The position numbers were made by a program, and so were the translations under genes. Source: Algoriphagus sp. AK58 (lineage in GTDB: Bacteria > Bacteroidota > Bacteroidia > Cytophagales > Cyclobacteriaceae). Taken from it: DNA of 64,000 nt. Below, one piece after another: positions 54,575-62,913 of this stretch. The notes under the pieces were generated by a model, which saw nothing but the letters and a program-made list of their open reading frames with translations, did not search any database and was not told the DNA's origin. How positions within the stretch are numbered: position 1 is the first letter of the stretch; the number at the start of each line of letters is the position of its first letter. The stretch covers positions 1 to 64,000 of the forward strand of contig NZ_QEIG01000005.1 in assembly GCF_014324365.1 (NCBI RefSeq), read 5' to 3'.

Positions 54575-55315
54575 CTAAAGAATTTTAACTTCTTTTTTGT
54601 ACTTGGCGAGAAGTGCCTCATTGTGAGCTTCCCCTATGTCGGAGTTGGAGCTGATAAACACCTCTGGAGTGATGCCTTCTTCCAACAATAGCCCGACTGC
54701 CTGAACCATGATGGCCTGTAGTAGTGCTGCTCCTATGACGGTGGACGTTGCTCCGACTCTTCCTTCCAATCCTTCAAAAGAAATCGAGGCATCTCCTATC
54801 TCCCCAAAATTATCCAAAAACAGATCACAGACCTGGAAAAGCTTCAAGCCTGAAGAATGCCTGGAATCCACGGATTTGCTGTGAAGATAATTGGTGATTA
54901 CGATGACTTTCGCTCCTTTTTCCTTGGCAAATTGCGCCATTTCAATACTTACAGGGTTCCTTCCCGAATTGGAGGAGATGATGAATACATCGTTGGAGTT
55001 GATTCGAAAGGGTTTGAGAAGTTTTTGGGCGTAGCCTTCTCTACGCTCCACCTCAGTACTCCCGGAAGCATCTTTGTGAAGCATCAGATCGGGATCCAAA
55101 ATAGGCTGGACTCTGGCAAATCCTCCTGCCCGATAGAAAATCTCCTCGGCAAACATATGTGAGTGCCCTGTTCCACTTGTATAAATCCAGCCTTCGTTTT
55201 TAAGGGTATTCGCTATCCATTTGGCTGCACACTGAATTTCTTTTTCTTGCCTGAAGGCCTTTTGAAGTTTCTCAACTACCGTATCCCGGTACCGTTTGTA
55301 AGGTTCTGAAGTCAT
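54575..55315 (-). CDS. SIS-domain sugar-phosphate-binding protein (UPF0309-like)
   Basis: A 246-residue sugar isomerase fold protein. The phosphosugar-binding core is IYTSGTGHSHMFAEEIFYRAGG (about 43-64) and VFIISSNSGRNPVSIEMAQFAKEKGAKVIVIT. It lacks the second SIS domain and the helix-turn-helix of RpiR regulators. Relatives act in amino-sugar phosphate metabolism (N-acetylmuramate/glucosamine type). It starts 22 bp after the cytochrome/LRR protein and is the last gene of the minus-strand locus. Confidence 0.9.
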   Translation of the reverse strand: MTSEPYKRYRDTVVEKLQKAFRQEKEIQCAAKWIANTLKNEGWIYTSGTGHSHMFAEEIFYRAGGFARVQPILDPDLMLHKDASGSTEVERREGYAQKLLKPFRINSNDVFIISSNSGRNPVSIEMAQFAKEKGAKVIVITNYLHSKSVDSRHSSGLKLFQVCDLFLDNFGEIGDASISFEGLEGRVGATSTVIGAALLQAIMVQAVGLLLEEGITPEVFISSNSDIGEAHNEALLAKYKKEVKIL

Positions 55316-55337
55316 GGATTAAACTTTGGGTGATGAC

Positions 55338-57452
55338 TTAATATAGTACAATTTCATCAACAAACACCCATCCCTTTGCACCGGCACCCGGATGCCATTT
55401 GGGTAATTTGGAAATTGGCTTTAAGCGCACCTTAAGCTGGTCGAAAGAATTATCTGGAAGCTGGAAGGAAATTAATCCAAATCTAACCTCTTCTATTTTA
55501 GAGGATTGAGTGGTAGAAGGTGTCTGGATTTTCGTCCAATTTCCTTCGGATCCAGTCCAGATTTCCACCGATTCTGGTGGGAAAATATAGGCCCCTTCAT
55601 GTAAGAGATGGCTGATTTCCAGAGATTTGGGGCGTTGATTATTTTCCAAGAAAATTTCAATTTCCATTGGACTGTCTGTAAATCCCAACCAATCACCCGA
55701 GGTATGATTGGCTTTCCCCTTTACTCCGTCAAATAGGCTAGTGGCACCTTTGGCTTTGTATCGGTTATGCGGCTCATTTACCAACTTGTAGGATTGGGGT
55801 TTTAAGCCCTCTTTGAAAAGCAGGGTTTTGGATTCTTCACTTCCTATCCATCCCGGGGCAAAGGCTTTGGCTCGGATCTGAGACGTTTTGGTCAGAGAAA
55901 TGGGCTGGGAATAAACAGGTGATCCGATGCTATCAGGTTCGCTTCCATCCAGGGTGTATCGGATTTCTGCTGTTTTGATGGGATGGGAGATTTTGACTTC
56001 CGCTTTCTCCTTAAACATCACTTCCTCAAAATCAATCTTTGGAGGATTAAGCGGATAGATGATGCCTTTGTCATCGAAGCCAAAATCAATCTGCGTATTG
56101 GATAAAGCCTTCTTTAGGTCATTTTTTTCATCCTCACCCAATCCGGACTGCCAGAGATAAAGTCTTTTTAGTTGTGTCAGATTTTTCAGTTCCTGAATTC
56201 CTGATTCTCCCAAAGGATTTCCAGAGATAGCCAAGCTTCGGAGGGTTGTGATGTTGCTCAATCCTTTCAATTGAACTGAAGTGATTCCAGTAAAGTTGAG
56301 TTGAATCTCTTCAAGATTTTGAAAATCAGAAAGAAAAGACAGATCTACATTTTCCAAAGGCATGCGATTCAAATTGATTTTTACCACCTGCTCTTTGACT
56401 TTCTTCAAATCCGAAAGAGAGTTGGGCTCGAAGGTAGATGAACCAAAATAAGCGACTTCCAGAGCCGGTGAACCAGGGAATATGGGTTTTACTTTTCTGA
56501 AGAAGTTGTTCAGGTTTTCGATTTCACTTGCATCTGCAGCCCTAAAGGAGTACGGTTTTTCCGTTGAAAAGCGATTTGAAGCAAGAAGGAAAAGTGGCTC
56601 TTCCTTTGAAAGTTCGGTTACTTTTTGCTCAAAAGAGGCACCGCTTGCTACCCACAGCCTGAGGATTTCCAGCTCTTCGTCGGTAAGTTGAAGTTTGTTT
56701 TTGGGAGGCATGTGTTCCTCATTTTCCAACGGAAGGTGTATTCTTGTAATCAGAAGGGATTCGTCAGGATTTCCGGCCAAAACAAAGGGGCCAGATTTGC
56801 CACCTTTTTGGATTCCTTCCAGATGGTCCATTCGAAGTTCGCCTTTGATTTTACCCTCTTTGTGGCAGGAAATGCATTTGGTCTCGAAAATGGGCTGAAC
56901 CAAATCCCGAAACACCTCTGCCTCTTCCAAGGCTACGGTCTTTACTTCTTTTGTTAAGAGTGGAGCTATAAGGAAATCCTCTCCATGGGTAAGATTGGCT
57001 CCAAAATGCCCTGTCAGTAACAGAATAACAGCCAAAGAAGAAGCAATCAGTCTGTGGTAATTTAGAAGTTGTTCTTGAAAAAAATAAAGTAATACAGAAA
57101 ACCCAAGAGAAAGAACTCCCAACCATTTGTGCCAGGAAAGAGCCTCTCCCTCATAATCTTCTGCAGCCAGAAGTAATCCGGCCAACACGGTTATTCCCGC
57201 GAAATTGGCTCCCACAAGCAAAAAGCTACTTCCCAATTTTTTCCAATTTTCGTCCCTGATCCAAAGGACAAAAACAGCCATAATTAGTAAGACAATTGGG
57301 AAGTGCAGCACCAGAGGATGCAACCTTCCTGCTACCTGCAGCCAGGCAGGTATTGCTAAAGATTCACCACCGATCAAAAGAATCAGGGTCAGACCACACC
57401 AAAAGAAAAGCAGGTTTTCCAACCAGGAAATACTCCGGGAAAATCGAGACAT
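55338..57452 (-). CDS. membrane cytochrome c/LRR/chitobiase-C multidomain protein
   Basis: A 704-residue protein with four N-terminal helices (about 15-150, DUF2231-like; LHPLVLHFPIVLLIMAV), a planctomycete-type cytochrome domain with heme site CISCH (193-197) and distal Met candidate in EEHMPPKNKLQLTDEE, an LRR-like region (about 370-430, SLAISGNPLGESG), a chitobiase-C-like beta domain (IRYTLDGSEPDS) and a C-terminal discoidin-like domain. It probably carries heme outside the cytoplasmic membrane and binds glycan. Ends 10 bp from the DUF1501 gene upstream; same operon. Confidence 0.88.
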   Translation of the reverse strand: MSRFSRSISWLENLLFFWCGLTLILLIGGESLAIPAWLQVAGRLHPLVLHFPIVLLIMAVFVLWIRDENWKKLGSSFLLVGANFAGITVLAGLLLAAEDYEGEALSWHKWLGVLSLGFSVLLYFFQEQLLNYHRLIASSLAVILLLTGHFGANLTHGEDFLIAPLLTKEVKTVALEEAEVFRDLVQPIFETKCISCHKEGKIKGELRMDHLEGIQKGGKSGPFVLAGNPDESLLITRIHLPLENEEHMPPKNKLQLTDEELEILRLWVASGASFEQKVTELSKEEPLFLLASNRFSTEKPYSFRAADASEIENLNNFFRKVKPIFPGSPALEVAYFGSSTFEPNSLSDLKKVKEQVVKINLNRMPLENVDLSFLSDFQNLEEIQLNFTGITSVQLKGLSNITTLRSLAISGNPLGESGIQELKNLTQLKRLYLWQSGLGEDEKNDLKKALSNTQIDFGFDDKGIIYPLNPPKIDFEEVMFKEKAEVKISHPIKTAEIRYTLDGSEPDSIGSPVYSQPISLTKTSQIRAKAFAPGWIGSEESKTLLFKEGLKPQSYKLVNEPHNRYKAKGATSLFDGVKGKANHTSGDWLGFTDSPMEIEIFLENNQRPKSLEISHLLHEGAYIFPPESVEIWTGSEGNWTKIQTPSTTQSSKIEEVRFGLISFQLPDNSFDQLKVRLKPISKLPKWHPGAGAKGWVFVDEIVLY

Positions 57453-57461
57453 AAATCGGGA

Positions 57462-58916
57462 TTAAGCAATAAGATCTTTGACTACATGACCATGTACATC
57501 GGTGAGCCGGTAGCGTCTCCCCAAATGCTTATAGGTGAGTTTTTCATGGTCTATGCCCATCAAGTGCATGACTGTAGCTTGAAAATCATGCACATGAACC
57601 GGGTTTTCGGTAATGTTGTACCCAAAATCATCCGTCTCTCCATAGACCATTCCGGACTTGACTCCACCTCCTGCCATGAAGATGGAAAATGCCCTTGGGT
57701 GATGGTCCCGGCCATAGTTTTCAGGAGCAATTTTTCCCTGACAATAGTTTGTTCGGCCAAATTCTCCTCCCCAAATGACCAAAGTTTCATCTAAAAGTCC
57801 TCGCTGCTTTAGATCCGTGATCAAGGCAGCAGAAGCCTGGTCCACGTCTTTTGCCTGTCCGATCATCTGATTGGGCAGGTTGTCATGGGCATCCCATCCT
57901 TGGTGATAGAGCTGGACAAATCGGACGCCATTTTCGGAGAGTTTTCTAGCCAGAAGACAATTGGCAGCGTAGGTTCCCGGTACGAGACAATCCGGGCCAT
58001 AAAGTTTGACCACACTGTCGGGTTCTTTGGTCACATCGGTGATTTCAGGAACGGCAGTCTGCATGCGGTAAGCCATTTCGTATTGCTGGACTTTGGCGGT
58101 GATTTGTGGGTCATTGAATTCCTTGTAGCTCAAGTCATTCATAGCGGCAATTTGATCCAGCATTTTTCTTCTTTGATCACGGGTCATCCCGTTTGGATCG
58201 GAAAGGTAAAGTACGGGGTCTTCAGAATTTGAAAACTGAACACCTTGATGTTTGGCATCAAGGAACCCATTGGACCAAAGCTTGGAATAGACTCCCTGAC
58301 CATTACCTTTTCCACGGCTGAGCAGCACACAAAAGGCGGGTAGGTTTTCATTTTCACTTCCCAAACCATAGCTCAACCATGCCCCCATACTGGGGCGGTT
58401 ACCGACCTGAGCACCTGTTTGGAAAAAGGTGAGTGCAGGGTCATGATTGATGGCCTCGGTATGCATGGATTTAACGATGCAGAGGTCGTCTACCACACTG
58501 GCGATATGCGGGAAAAGCGAAGAGATCCATGCCCGGCTTTGACCATATTGATTAAAATCGAAATAGGAACCCACCAGAGGGAAAGAACTCTGTCCGGCAG
58601 TCATACCGGTAAGTCTCTGTCCCATTCGAATGGAGTCGGGGAGCTCCTGACCAAAATTTGTTCTTAGGAGAGGTTTGTAATCGAAAGTTTCCAACTGGGA
58701 AGGGGCACCGTTTTGGAAAAGGTAGATGATTCGTTTGGCTTTTGGGGCAAAATGGGGAAGGGCCCTCATCAGGGAATCTTCCGCCTCCTTTTTTCCCGAG
58801 AATAAGTCAGGGATCAAAAGAGAACCCAACGCTACACTGCCAACGCCCAAACTTAGTCGGGAAAGAAATTTTCTCCGGTTGTGATTTAATCCTTGTTCTA
58901 ATATTTCCTTCTCCAT
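57462..58916 (-). CDS. DUF1501 protein (alkaline-phosphatase/sulfatase-like fold), Tat-type leader
   Basis: A 484-residue protein with a twin-arginine-like N-terminus (NRRKFLSRLSLGVGSVALGS). DUF1501 is related to sulfatases; core segments include RIIYLFQNGAPSQLETFDYKP, WISSLFPHIASVVDDL, GWDAHDNLPNQM and VIWGGEFGRT. A GHDHHP-like GRDHHPRAFSIFMAGGG carries metal-binding His. Its operon partners are the DUF1549/1553 cytochrome, whose stop abuts its start (1 bp gap), and the cytochrome/LRR protein. Function is unknown but the trio is typical of planctomycetes and some Bacteroidota. Confidence 0.92.
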   Translation of the reverse strand: MEKEILEQGLNHNRRKFLSRLSLGVGSVALGSLLIPDLFSGKKEAEDSLMRALPHFAPKAKRIIYLFQNGAPSQLETFDYKPLLRTNFGQELPDSIRMGQRLTGMTAGQSSFPLVGSYFDFNQYGQSRAWISSLFPHIASVVDDLCIVKSMHTEAINHDPALTFFQTGAQVGNRPSMGAWLSYGLGSENENLPAFCVLLSRGKGNGQGVYSKLWSNGFLDAKHQGVQFSNSEDPVLYLSDPNGMTRDQRRKMLDQIAAMNDLSYKEFNDPQITAKVQQYEMAYRMQTAVPEITDVTKEPDSVVKLYGPDCLVPGTYAANCLLARKLSENGVRFVQLYHQGWDAHDNLPNQMIGQAKDVDQASAALITDLKQRGLLDETLVIWGGEFGRTNYCQGKIAPENYGRDHHPRAFSIFMAGGGVKSGMVYGETDDFGYNITENPVHVHDFQATVMHLMGIDHEKLTYKHLGRRYRLTDVHGHVVKDLIA

Positions 58917-58917
58917 A

Positions 58918-61233
58918 TCAACTCTTGGTAATGGTTTCTTCTAAATTGTACAAACTCACGATGACTTGCATCAGGGCGGCATTTTGAGGTGTCATGGCCG
59001 CCTCGTTCATGGGGTATTCTCCTACATCCAAGGTTTTCTTAGCTTCTTCGGGATTGTTTTGATAATGCTCTAATTCGCTCTCGTAGTAATCCATGAGCAG
59101 ACTTTTCTCTTTGGATTTCATTTCACGGCATACGATTCGCTTGAATGCCTCTTCAATGGCTTTTTCCGGGTCCGTATGTTTTTCGGCAAGTTTGGTCGAA
59201 AGTACCCTGGAGGCTTCCAGCACCATGGGGTCATTCATCATGACCAAGGCTTGGAGAGGGGTATTTGTTCTGTTTCGGGAAATTTCACATCGGTCTCGAT
59301 TGCTAGAATCGAAAATGATGGCTTTTGGAGGAGGAACGGTCAATTTGATAAAGTTGTAAATTCCTCTGCGATAGAGTTTATCGCCGGAGTCCTGCACGTA
59401 ATTTGCGAGGGTTCCACGACCCGAAGTAGCCGCTTCCCAAAGTCCTGGAGGCTGGTAAGGTTTCACACTTGGGCCACCGATTTGATTGACCAAAAGTCCG
59501 CTACTTGCCAAAACTAGATCTTGAATATTCTCAGCAGGAAGTCTTAGCCTAGGCGCTCTGGCGAGGTATAGATTATCCGGGTCGACTTCTAAATGTTTGT
59601 TGGAAATCGCAGCGGATTGGCGATAAGTGGCCGAGGTCATGATCTGCTTTAAAAGTCGTTTTACATTCCAGCCATTTTCCATAAAATCTGCTGCCAGCCA
59701 ATTAAGCAGTTCGGGATGGGTAGGAAGGTCTCCTTGCATCCCAAAATCCCCCGCTGATTTGACGATTCCTTTTCCGAACAGTTCCTGCCAGATCAGGTTG
59801 ACAAAAACCCGTGAGGTAAGCGGATTGTCCCGGTGTGTGGTCCATTTGGCCAAGCCAAGTCTATTTTTTTCAAAGGTTTCGGGGAATTTCAAAACCGATG
59901 TAGGTGTGGAAGCTTCTACCGGAACGGTAGGAGCATCGTAGACTCCTCGGTCAAGAATGTAGGTGGTTCGGCTTTCCTCAGGTCCAAGTTCTCCCATGAC
60001 CGATACCATCAATTTGCTGGTGTCCTGATGGTTGATGAATTTCAGCAGTCCGTCAATATCCTCCCGTTCTATCCAAAGAATAGGGGTTTTGGCTGGCTTA
60101 GAACGACTTACATCACCTTCAAAGCCCTGTTCTTTGGAATTGTTGAAAAAAGCATAAAGCTGAAAATATTCTTTTTGGGAAACCGGGTCGTATTTGTGGT
60201 CGTGGCATTGGGCACACTCCATGGTCAGGCCTAGGACTCCTTTGCTGAAGGTATTGGTTTTATCCAAAACATATTCAACCCGGTACTCTTCGTGGATGAC
60301 GCCGCCTTCTTCCGTGTATTTATGGTTACGGTTAAATGCAGTCGCCAAGATCTGTTCTTTGGTTGGGTTGGGCAACAGGTCGCCTGCAAGTTGCCATGTA
60401 AGAAATTGGTCGTAGGGAAGATTGTTGTTGAAGGCATGGATCACCCAATCCCGATAAGGCCATTGGCTTCGAACTTCATCATCCTGGTAGCCGTAGCTGT
60501 CTGAGTATCGGGAGATATCCAACCAGAGGATCGCCAATTTTTCTCCGTAGGAGGGCATGGCCATGAGTTCGTCCAAGAGTTTCTCGTAGGTATTTGAACC
60601 GGAAAAGCCGGCGTATTTGTCCAAAAGTTCAGGAGTAGGGGGTAAGCCAGTCAGATCCAAGCTTGCCCGTTTGATTAACTCATAGGAACTGGCTTCAGGG
60701 TTGGGCTTAAGACCTTTGGATTTGATTTTGGAATGAACAAAAGCATCGATTTCACTATTCCCCCAGTCGGAAGACGGAACGGTTGGCTTTTCGACTTTCA
60801 TAAACGCCCAATGTGGCTCGTATTTAGCTCCCTGCTCGATCCATCGCTTGATCAGATCAATTTCTTCCTGTGTCAATGAAAGATTGGACTCAGGTGGAGG
60901 CATCAATGCACTTGGATCCGAAGTGGTGATCCGGTGGTATACCTCCGATTCCAAGGGCTTACCTGATACCAAAGCGAATTTTCCAGGACTTTCTTTGAGT
61001 GCTGCATATGCACCCTCTTCGGTGTCTAGCCTCAGATCAGCTTCCCTCTTGTTGGCGTCAGGCCCATGACAGGCAAAACATTTATCCGAAAGAATAGGAC
61101 GGATATGGAAGTTGTAACTGATTTGGTCCCCTGATTCTAAATTGATAGATGTCTTTTGATCTTGATTACAGGACAATGTCAATGCTCCCGAAACAAGAAG
61201 TGGTAATAAATGGGACAGCTTGACTCTAATCAT
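58918..61233 (-). CDS. planctomycete-type cytochrome with DUF1549 and DUF1553 domains
   Basis: A 771-residue lipoprotein (lipobox LTLSC, Cys22) with an N-terminal c-type cytochrome (CFACH, 52-56; possible ligand Met in SALMPPPE), then DUF1549 (EIDAFVHSKIKSKGL..., RASLDLTGLPPTPE) and DUF1553 (FVNLIWQELFGKGIV, TSATYRQSA, NTPLQALVMMNDP). These large proteins come with DUF1501 partners. The pair may oxidise or bind substrates taken up by the SusCD transporter upstream (inference). Starts 178 bp after susD, with a perfect -7 box at 61308. Confidence 0.92.
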   Translation of the reverse strand: MIRVKLSHLLPLLVSGALTLSCNQDQKTSINLESGDQISYNFHIRPILSDKCFACHGPDANKREADLRLDTEEGAYAALKESPGKFALVSGKPLESEVYHRITTSDPSALMPPPESNLSLTQEEIDLIKRWIEQGAKYEPHWAFMKVEKPTVPSSDWGNSEIDAFVHSKIKSKGLKPNPEASSYELIKRASLDLTGLPPTPELLDKYAGFSGSNTYEKLLDELMAMPSYGEKLAILWLDISRYSDSYGYQDDEVRSQWPYRDWVIHAFNNNLPYDQFLTWQLAGDLLPNPTKEQILATAFNRNHKYTEEGGVIHEEYRVEYVLDKTNTFSKGVLGLTMECAQCHDHKYDPVSQKEYFQLYAFFNNSKEQGFEGDVSRSKPAKTPILWIEREDIDGLLKFINHQDTSKLMVSVMGELGPEESRTTYILDRGVYDAPTVPVEASTPTSVLKFPETFEKNRLGLAKWTTHRDNPLTSRVFVNLIWQELFGKGIVKSAGDFGMQGDLPTHPELLNWLAADFMENGWNVKRLLKQIMTSATYRQSAAISNKHLEVDPDNLYLARAPRLRLPAENIQDLVLASSGLLVNQIGGPSVKPYQPPGLWEAATSGRGTLANYVQDSGDKLYRRGIYNFIKLTVPPPKAIIFDSSNRDRCEISRNRTNTPLQALVMMNDPMVLEASRVLSTKLAEKHTDPEKAIEEAFKRIVCREMKSKEKSLLMDYYESELEHYQNNPEEAKKTLDVGEYPMNEAAMTPQNAALMQVIVSLYNLEETITKS

Positions 61234-61307
61234 TATTGATATTTTGGTTTTATTGGGTTTATTCTAGTAAAAGTCAATCACTTGACTTCACTATTGTCGG
61301 TCATATT

Positions 61308-61315
61308 CAAATCTA
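61308..61315 (-). promoter_or_regulatory. candidate -7 element for the cytochrome/DUF1501 operon
   Basis: The minus strand reads TAGATTTG, a perfect TAnnTTTG match, 75 bp before the ATG at 61233. The only TTTG upstream is too close (11 bases), so the -33 part is missing. Confidence 0.35.
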
Positions 61316-61355
61316 ATAATTGTATTCAAAAAGTTGCTTGGTTTTATGAAATATA

Positions 61356-61395
61356 GAGTTGAAGAGATCTTTTGGGAAAAAGACCTCTTCAACTC
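61356..61395 (-). terminator. long hairpin between susD and the cytochrome operon
   Basis: Arms GAGTTGAAGAGATCTTTT and AAAAGACCTCTTCAACTC pair over 18 positions with one mismatch, loop GGGA. It starts 17 bp after the susD stop. The minus-strand sequence after it (TATATTTC) is AT-rich but not a proper T run, so it may be a terminator, a processing site or an mRNA 3' stabiliser that sets different susCD and downstream levels. Confidence 0.6.
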
Positions 61396-61411
61396 TAAGG
61401 AATCAAGGGCA

Positions 61412-62893
61412 TTAGAAGCCGGTGTTTTGGGTAAGAATTGGGTTTGTTTGGATTTCCCTTAAAGGAATCGGAAATAAGAGATTCCTTTCTTGGAAAGTTG
61501 CTCCGAACACGTTTCTATGTCCAATAAAATCATCGTACTGTTTTGTGACATCATTTCTCACTTTTCTTGTTCTCACCATATCAAACCAGATTTTGCCTTC
61601 AAAGCTCAATTCGAAATACCGTTGATTCCAAACTTCTCTCTCAAATGCTTCGCTGTTTAGATTTCCTATAGGAGCTAATGTGGCCCTTGCCCTAATTTCA
61701 TTTACTACATCTTTAGCCAATTGATTAGGAGAACCTTCCGCACGGTTGGAAGCCTCAGCATACATCAACATGACGTCAGGCATTCGATAGATCGAGAAAT
61801 TAAGTTCTGACCTGGTATCTGAATCAACGGCAACCTTGTCAAACCATTTGTATATATAATGGCCACCAAGTTGCTTTCCATTGTATTCCGTGAAGAAATA
61901 TTGTTTTTCAGCCACCCGCTTATCATTGGGATCAAAGGATCTAATGAATTCCACTCTGGGCACTAGTCCGCCAAATTCGTTGGCATACCTGGAAATTCCT
62001 GCGAAAGTGGGTAAGACTACAGGAGTTAAGGGATTGTTTCTGTTTACTTTATCAAACTGAACTTGGAAAATGAATTCCCCTGTATTTTTATTAGAAGGAA
62101 GTATCATTTCCCGATATTCCTTGAACAATGGAAAAGTACTTGTTCTCAAATCGACCAATTCTTTGGAGCGTTTTGCTGATTCTACATAGGCAGATTGACC
62201 GGCATTCACCGGAAATCCAGCATAGGTCAAATACACATCTGCCAATAAAGCTTTCACAAATCCTCTGGATACTTCACCATTGGGTCTTCTCCAGGGTAAG
62301 GGTGCCTTTTCAGCTTCCAACAAGTCGGGAATGATGACCTGATCATAGATTTGCTTTACAGGTGTTCTGGGCGTATTTACATCATTGAGACTGGTTATAG
62401 GTTCTGTAACCATAGGAACATCCCCAAACATTCTTACCAAATAGAAATAGTAGAAAGCTCTCAGTGCTCGTACTTCTGCCAGAAATTCAGCTTTTTGAGT
62501 TTCGTTTAAAACACTGAAACCAGGAATTTGCTTCAATGCAACATTGCATCTCAAAATGCCTTGATAGGCGCTTTGCCAATACGTGTCAATGTAAAATGCC
62601 TGTGAATCATGGGTCAGCTGATTGAAGCGGAAAGCTTCTGTCTGGGCCACACCATCTGCTTTTCCGGACATAAATTCCAAAAGAGAAAGCGTATTGCCGC
62701 CCCAGCCTCCGGAACCAACAGCTACTAAGTTGACATTACCATAAATACTTGCTAAAAAGGCTCTTGCGGCCTCAATGCTGGTTACGTTAGCCTGAGTAGT
62801 CAGCGTATTTGGATTTTCTTCCAAAAATTCATTGCAGGATACTGCTCCAGTTACAATGACAAAGGATAAGAGGTATTTAATATATCGTTTCAT
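61412..62893 (-). CDS. SusD/RagB-family nutrient-binding outer-membrane lipoprotein
   Basis: A 493-residue lipoprotein (signal peptide with lipobox in VTGAVSCNEFLEENP, Cys20). The TPR-like helical scaffold of SusD is clear: IEAARAFLASIYGNV, AEVRALRAFYYFYLVRMFGDVPMVTEP, and the C-terminal RYFELSFEGKIWFDMVRT and LFPIPLREIQTNPILTQNTGF. It caps the SusC pore and binds glycan. It follows susC by 20 bp. The glycan is not readable from SusD; nearby GH20 and SIS proteins hint at amino sugars. Confidence 0.95.
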   Translation of the reverse strand: MKRYIKYLLSFVIVTGAVSCNEFLEENPNTLTTQANVTSIEAARAFLASIYGNVNLVAVGSGGWGGNTLSLLEFMSGKADGVAQTEAFRFNQLTHDSQAFYIDTYWQSAYQGILRCNVALKQIPGFSVLNETQKAEFLAEVRALRAFYYFYLVRMFGDVPMVTEPITSLNDVNTPRTPVKQIYDQVIIPDLLEAEKAPLPWRRPNGEVSRGFVKALLADVYLTYAGFPVNAGQSAYVESAKRSKELVDLRTSTFPLFKEYREMILPSNKNTGEFIFQVQFDKVNRNNPLTPVVLPTFAGISRYANEFGGLVPRVEFIRSFDPNDKRVAEKQYFFTEYNGKQLGGHYIYKWFDKVAVDSDTRSELNFSIYRMPDVMLMYAEASNRAEGSPNQLAKDVVNEIRARATLAPIGNLNSEAFEREVWNQRYFELSFEGKIWFDMVRTRKVRNDVTKQYDDFIGHRNVFGATFQERNLLFPIPLREIQTNPILTQNTGF

Positions 62894-62913
62894 TTGATTT
62901 CCGTTTTTAAGAA

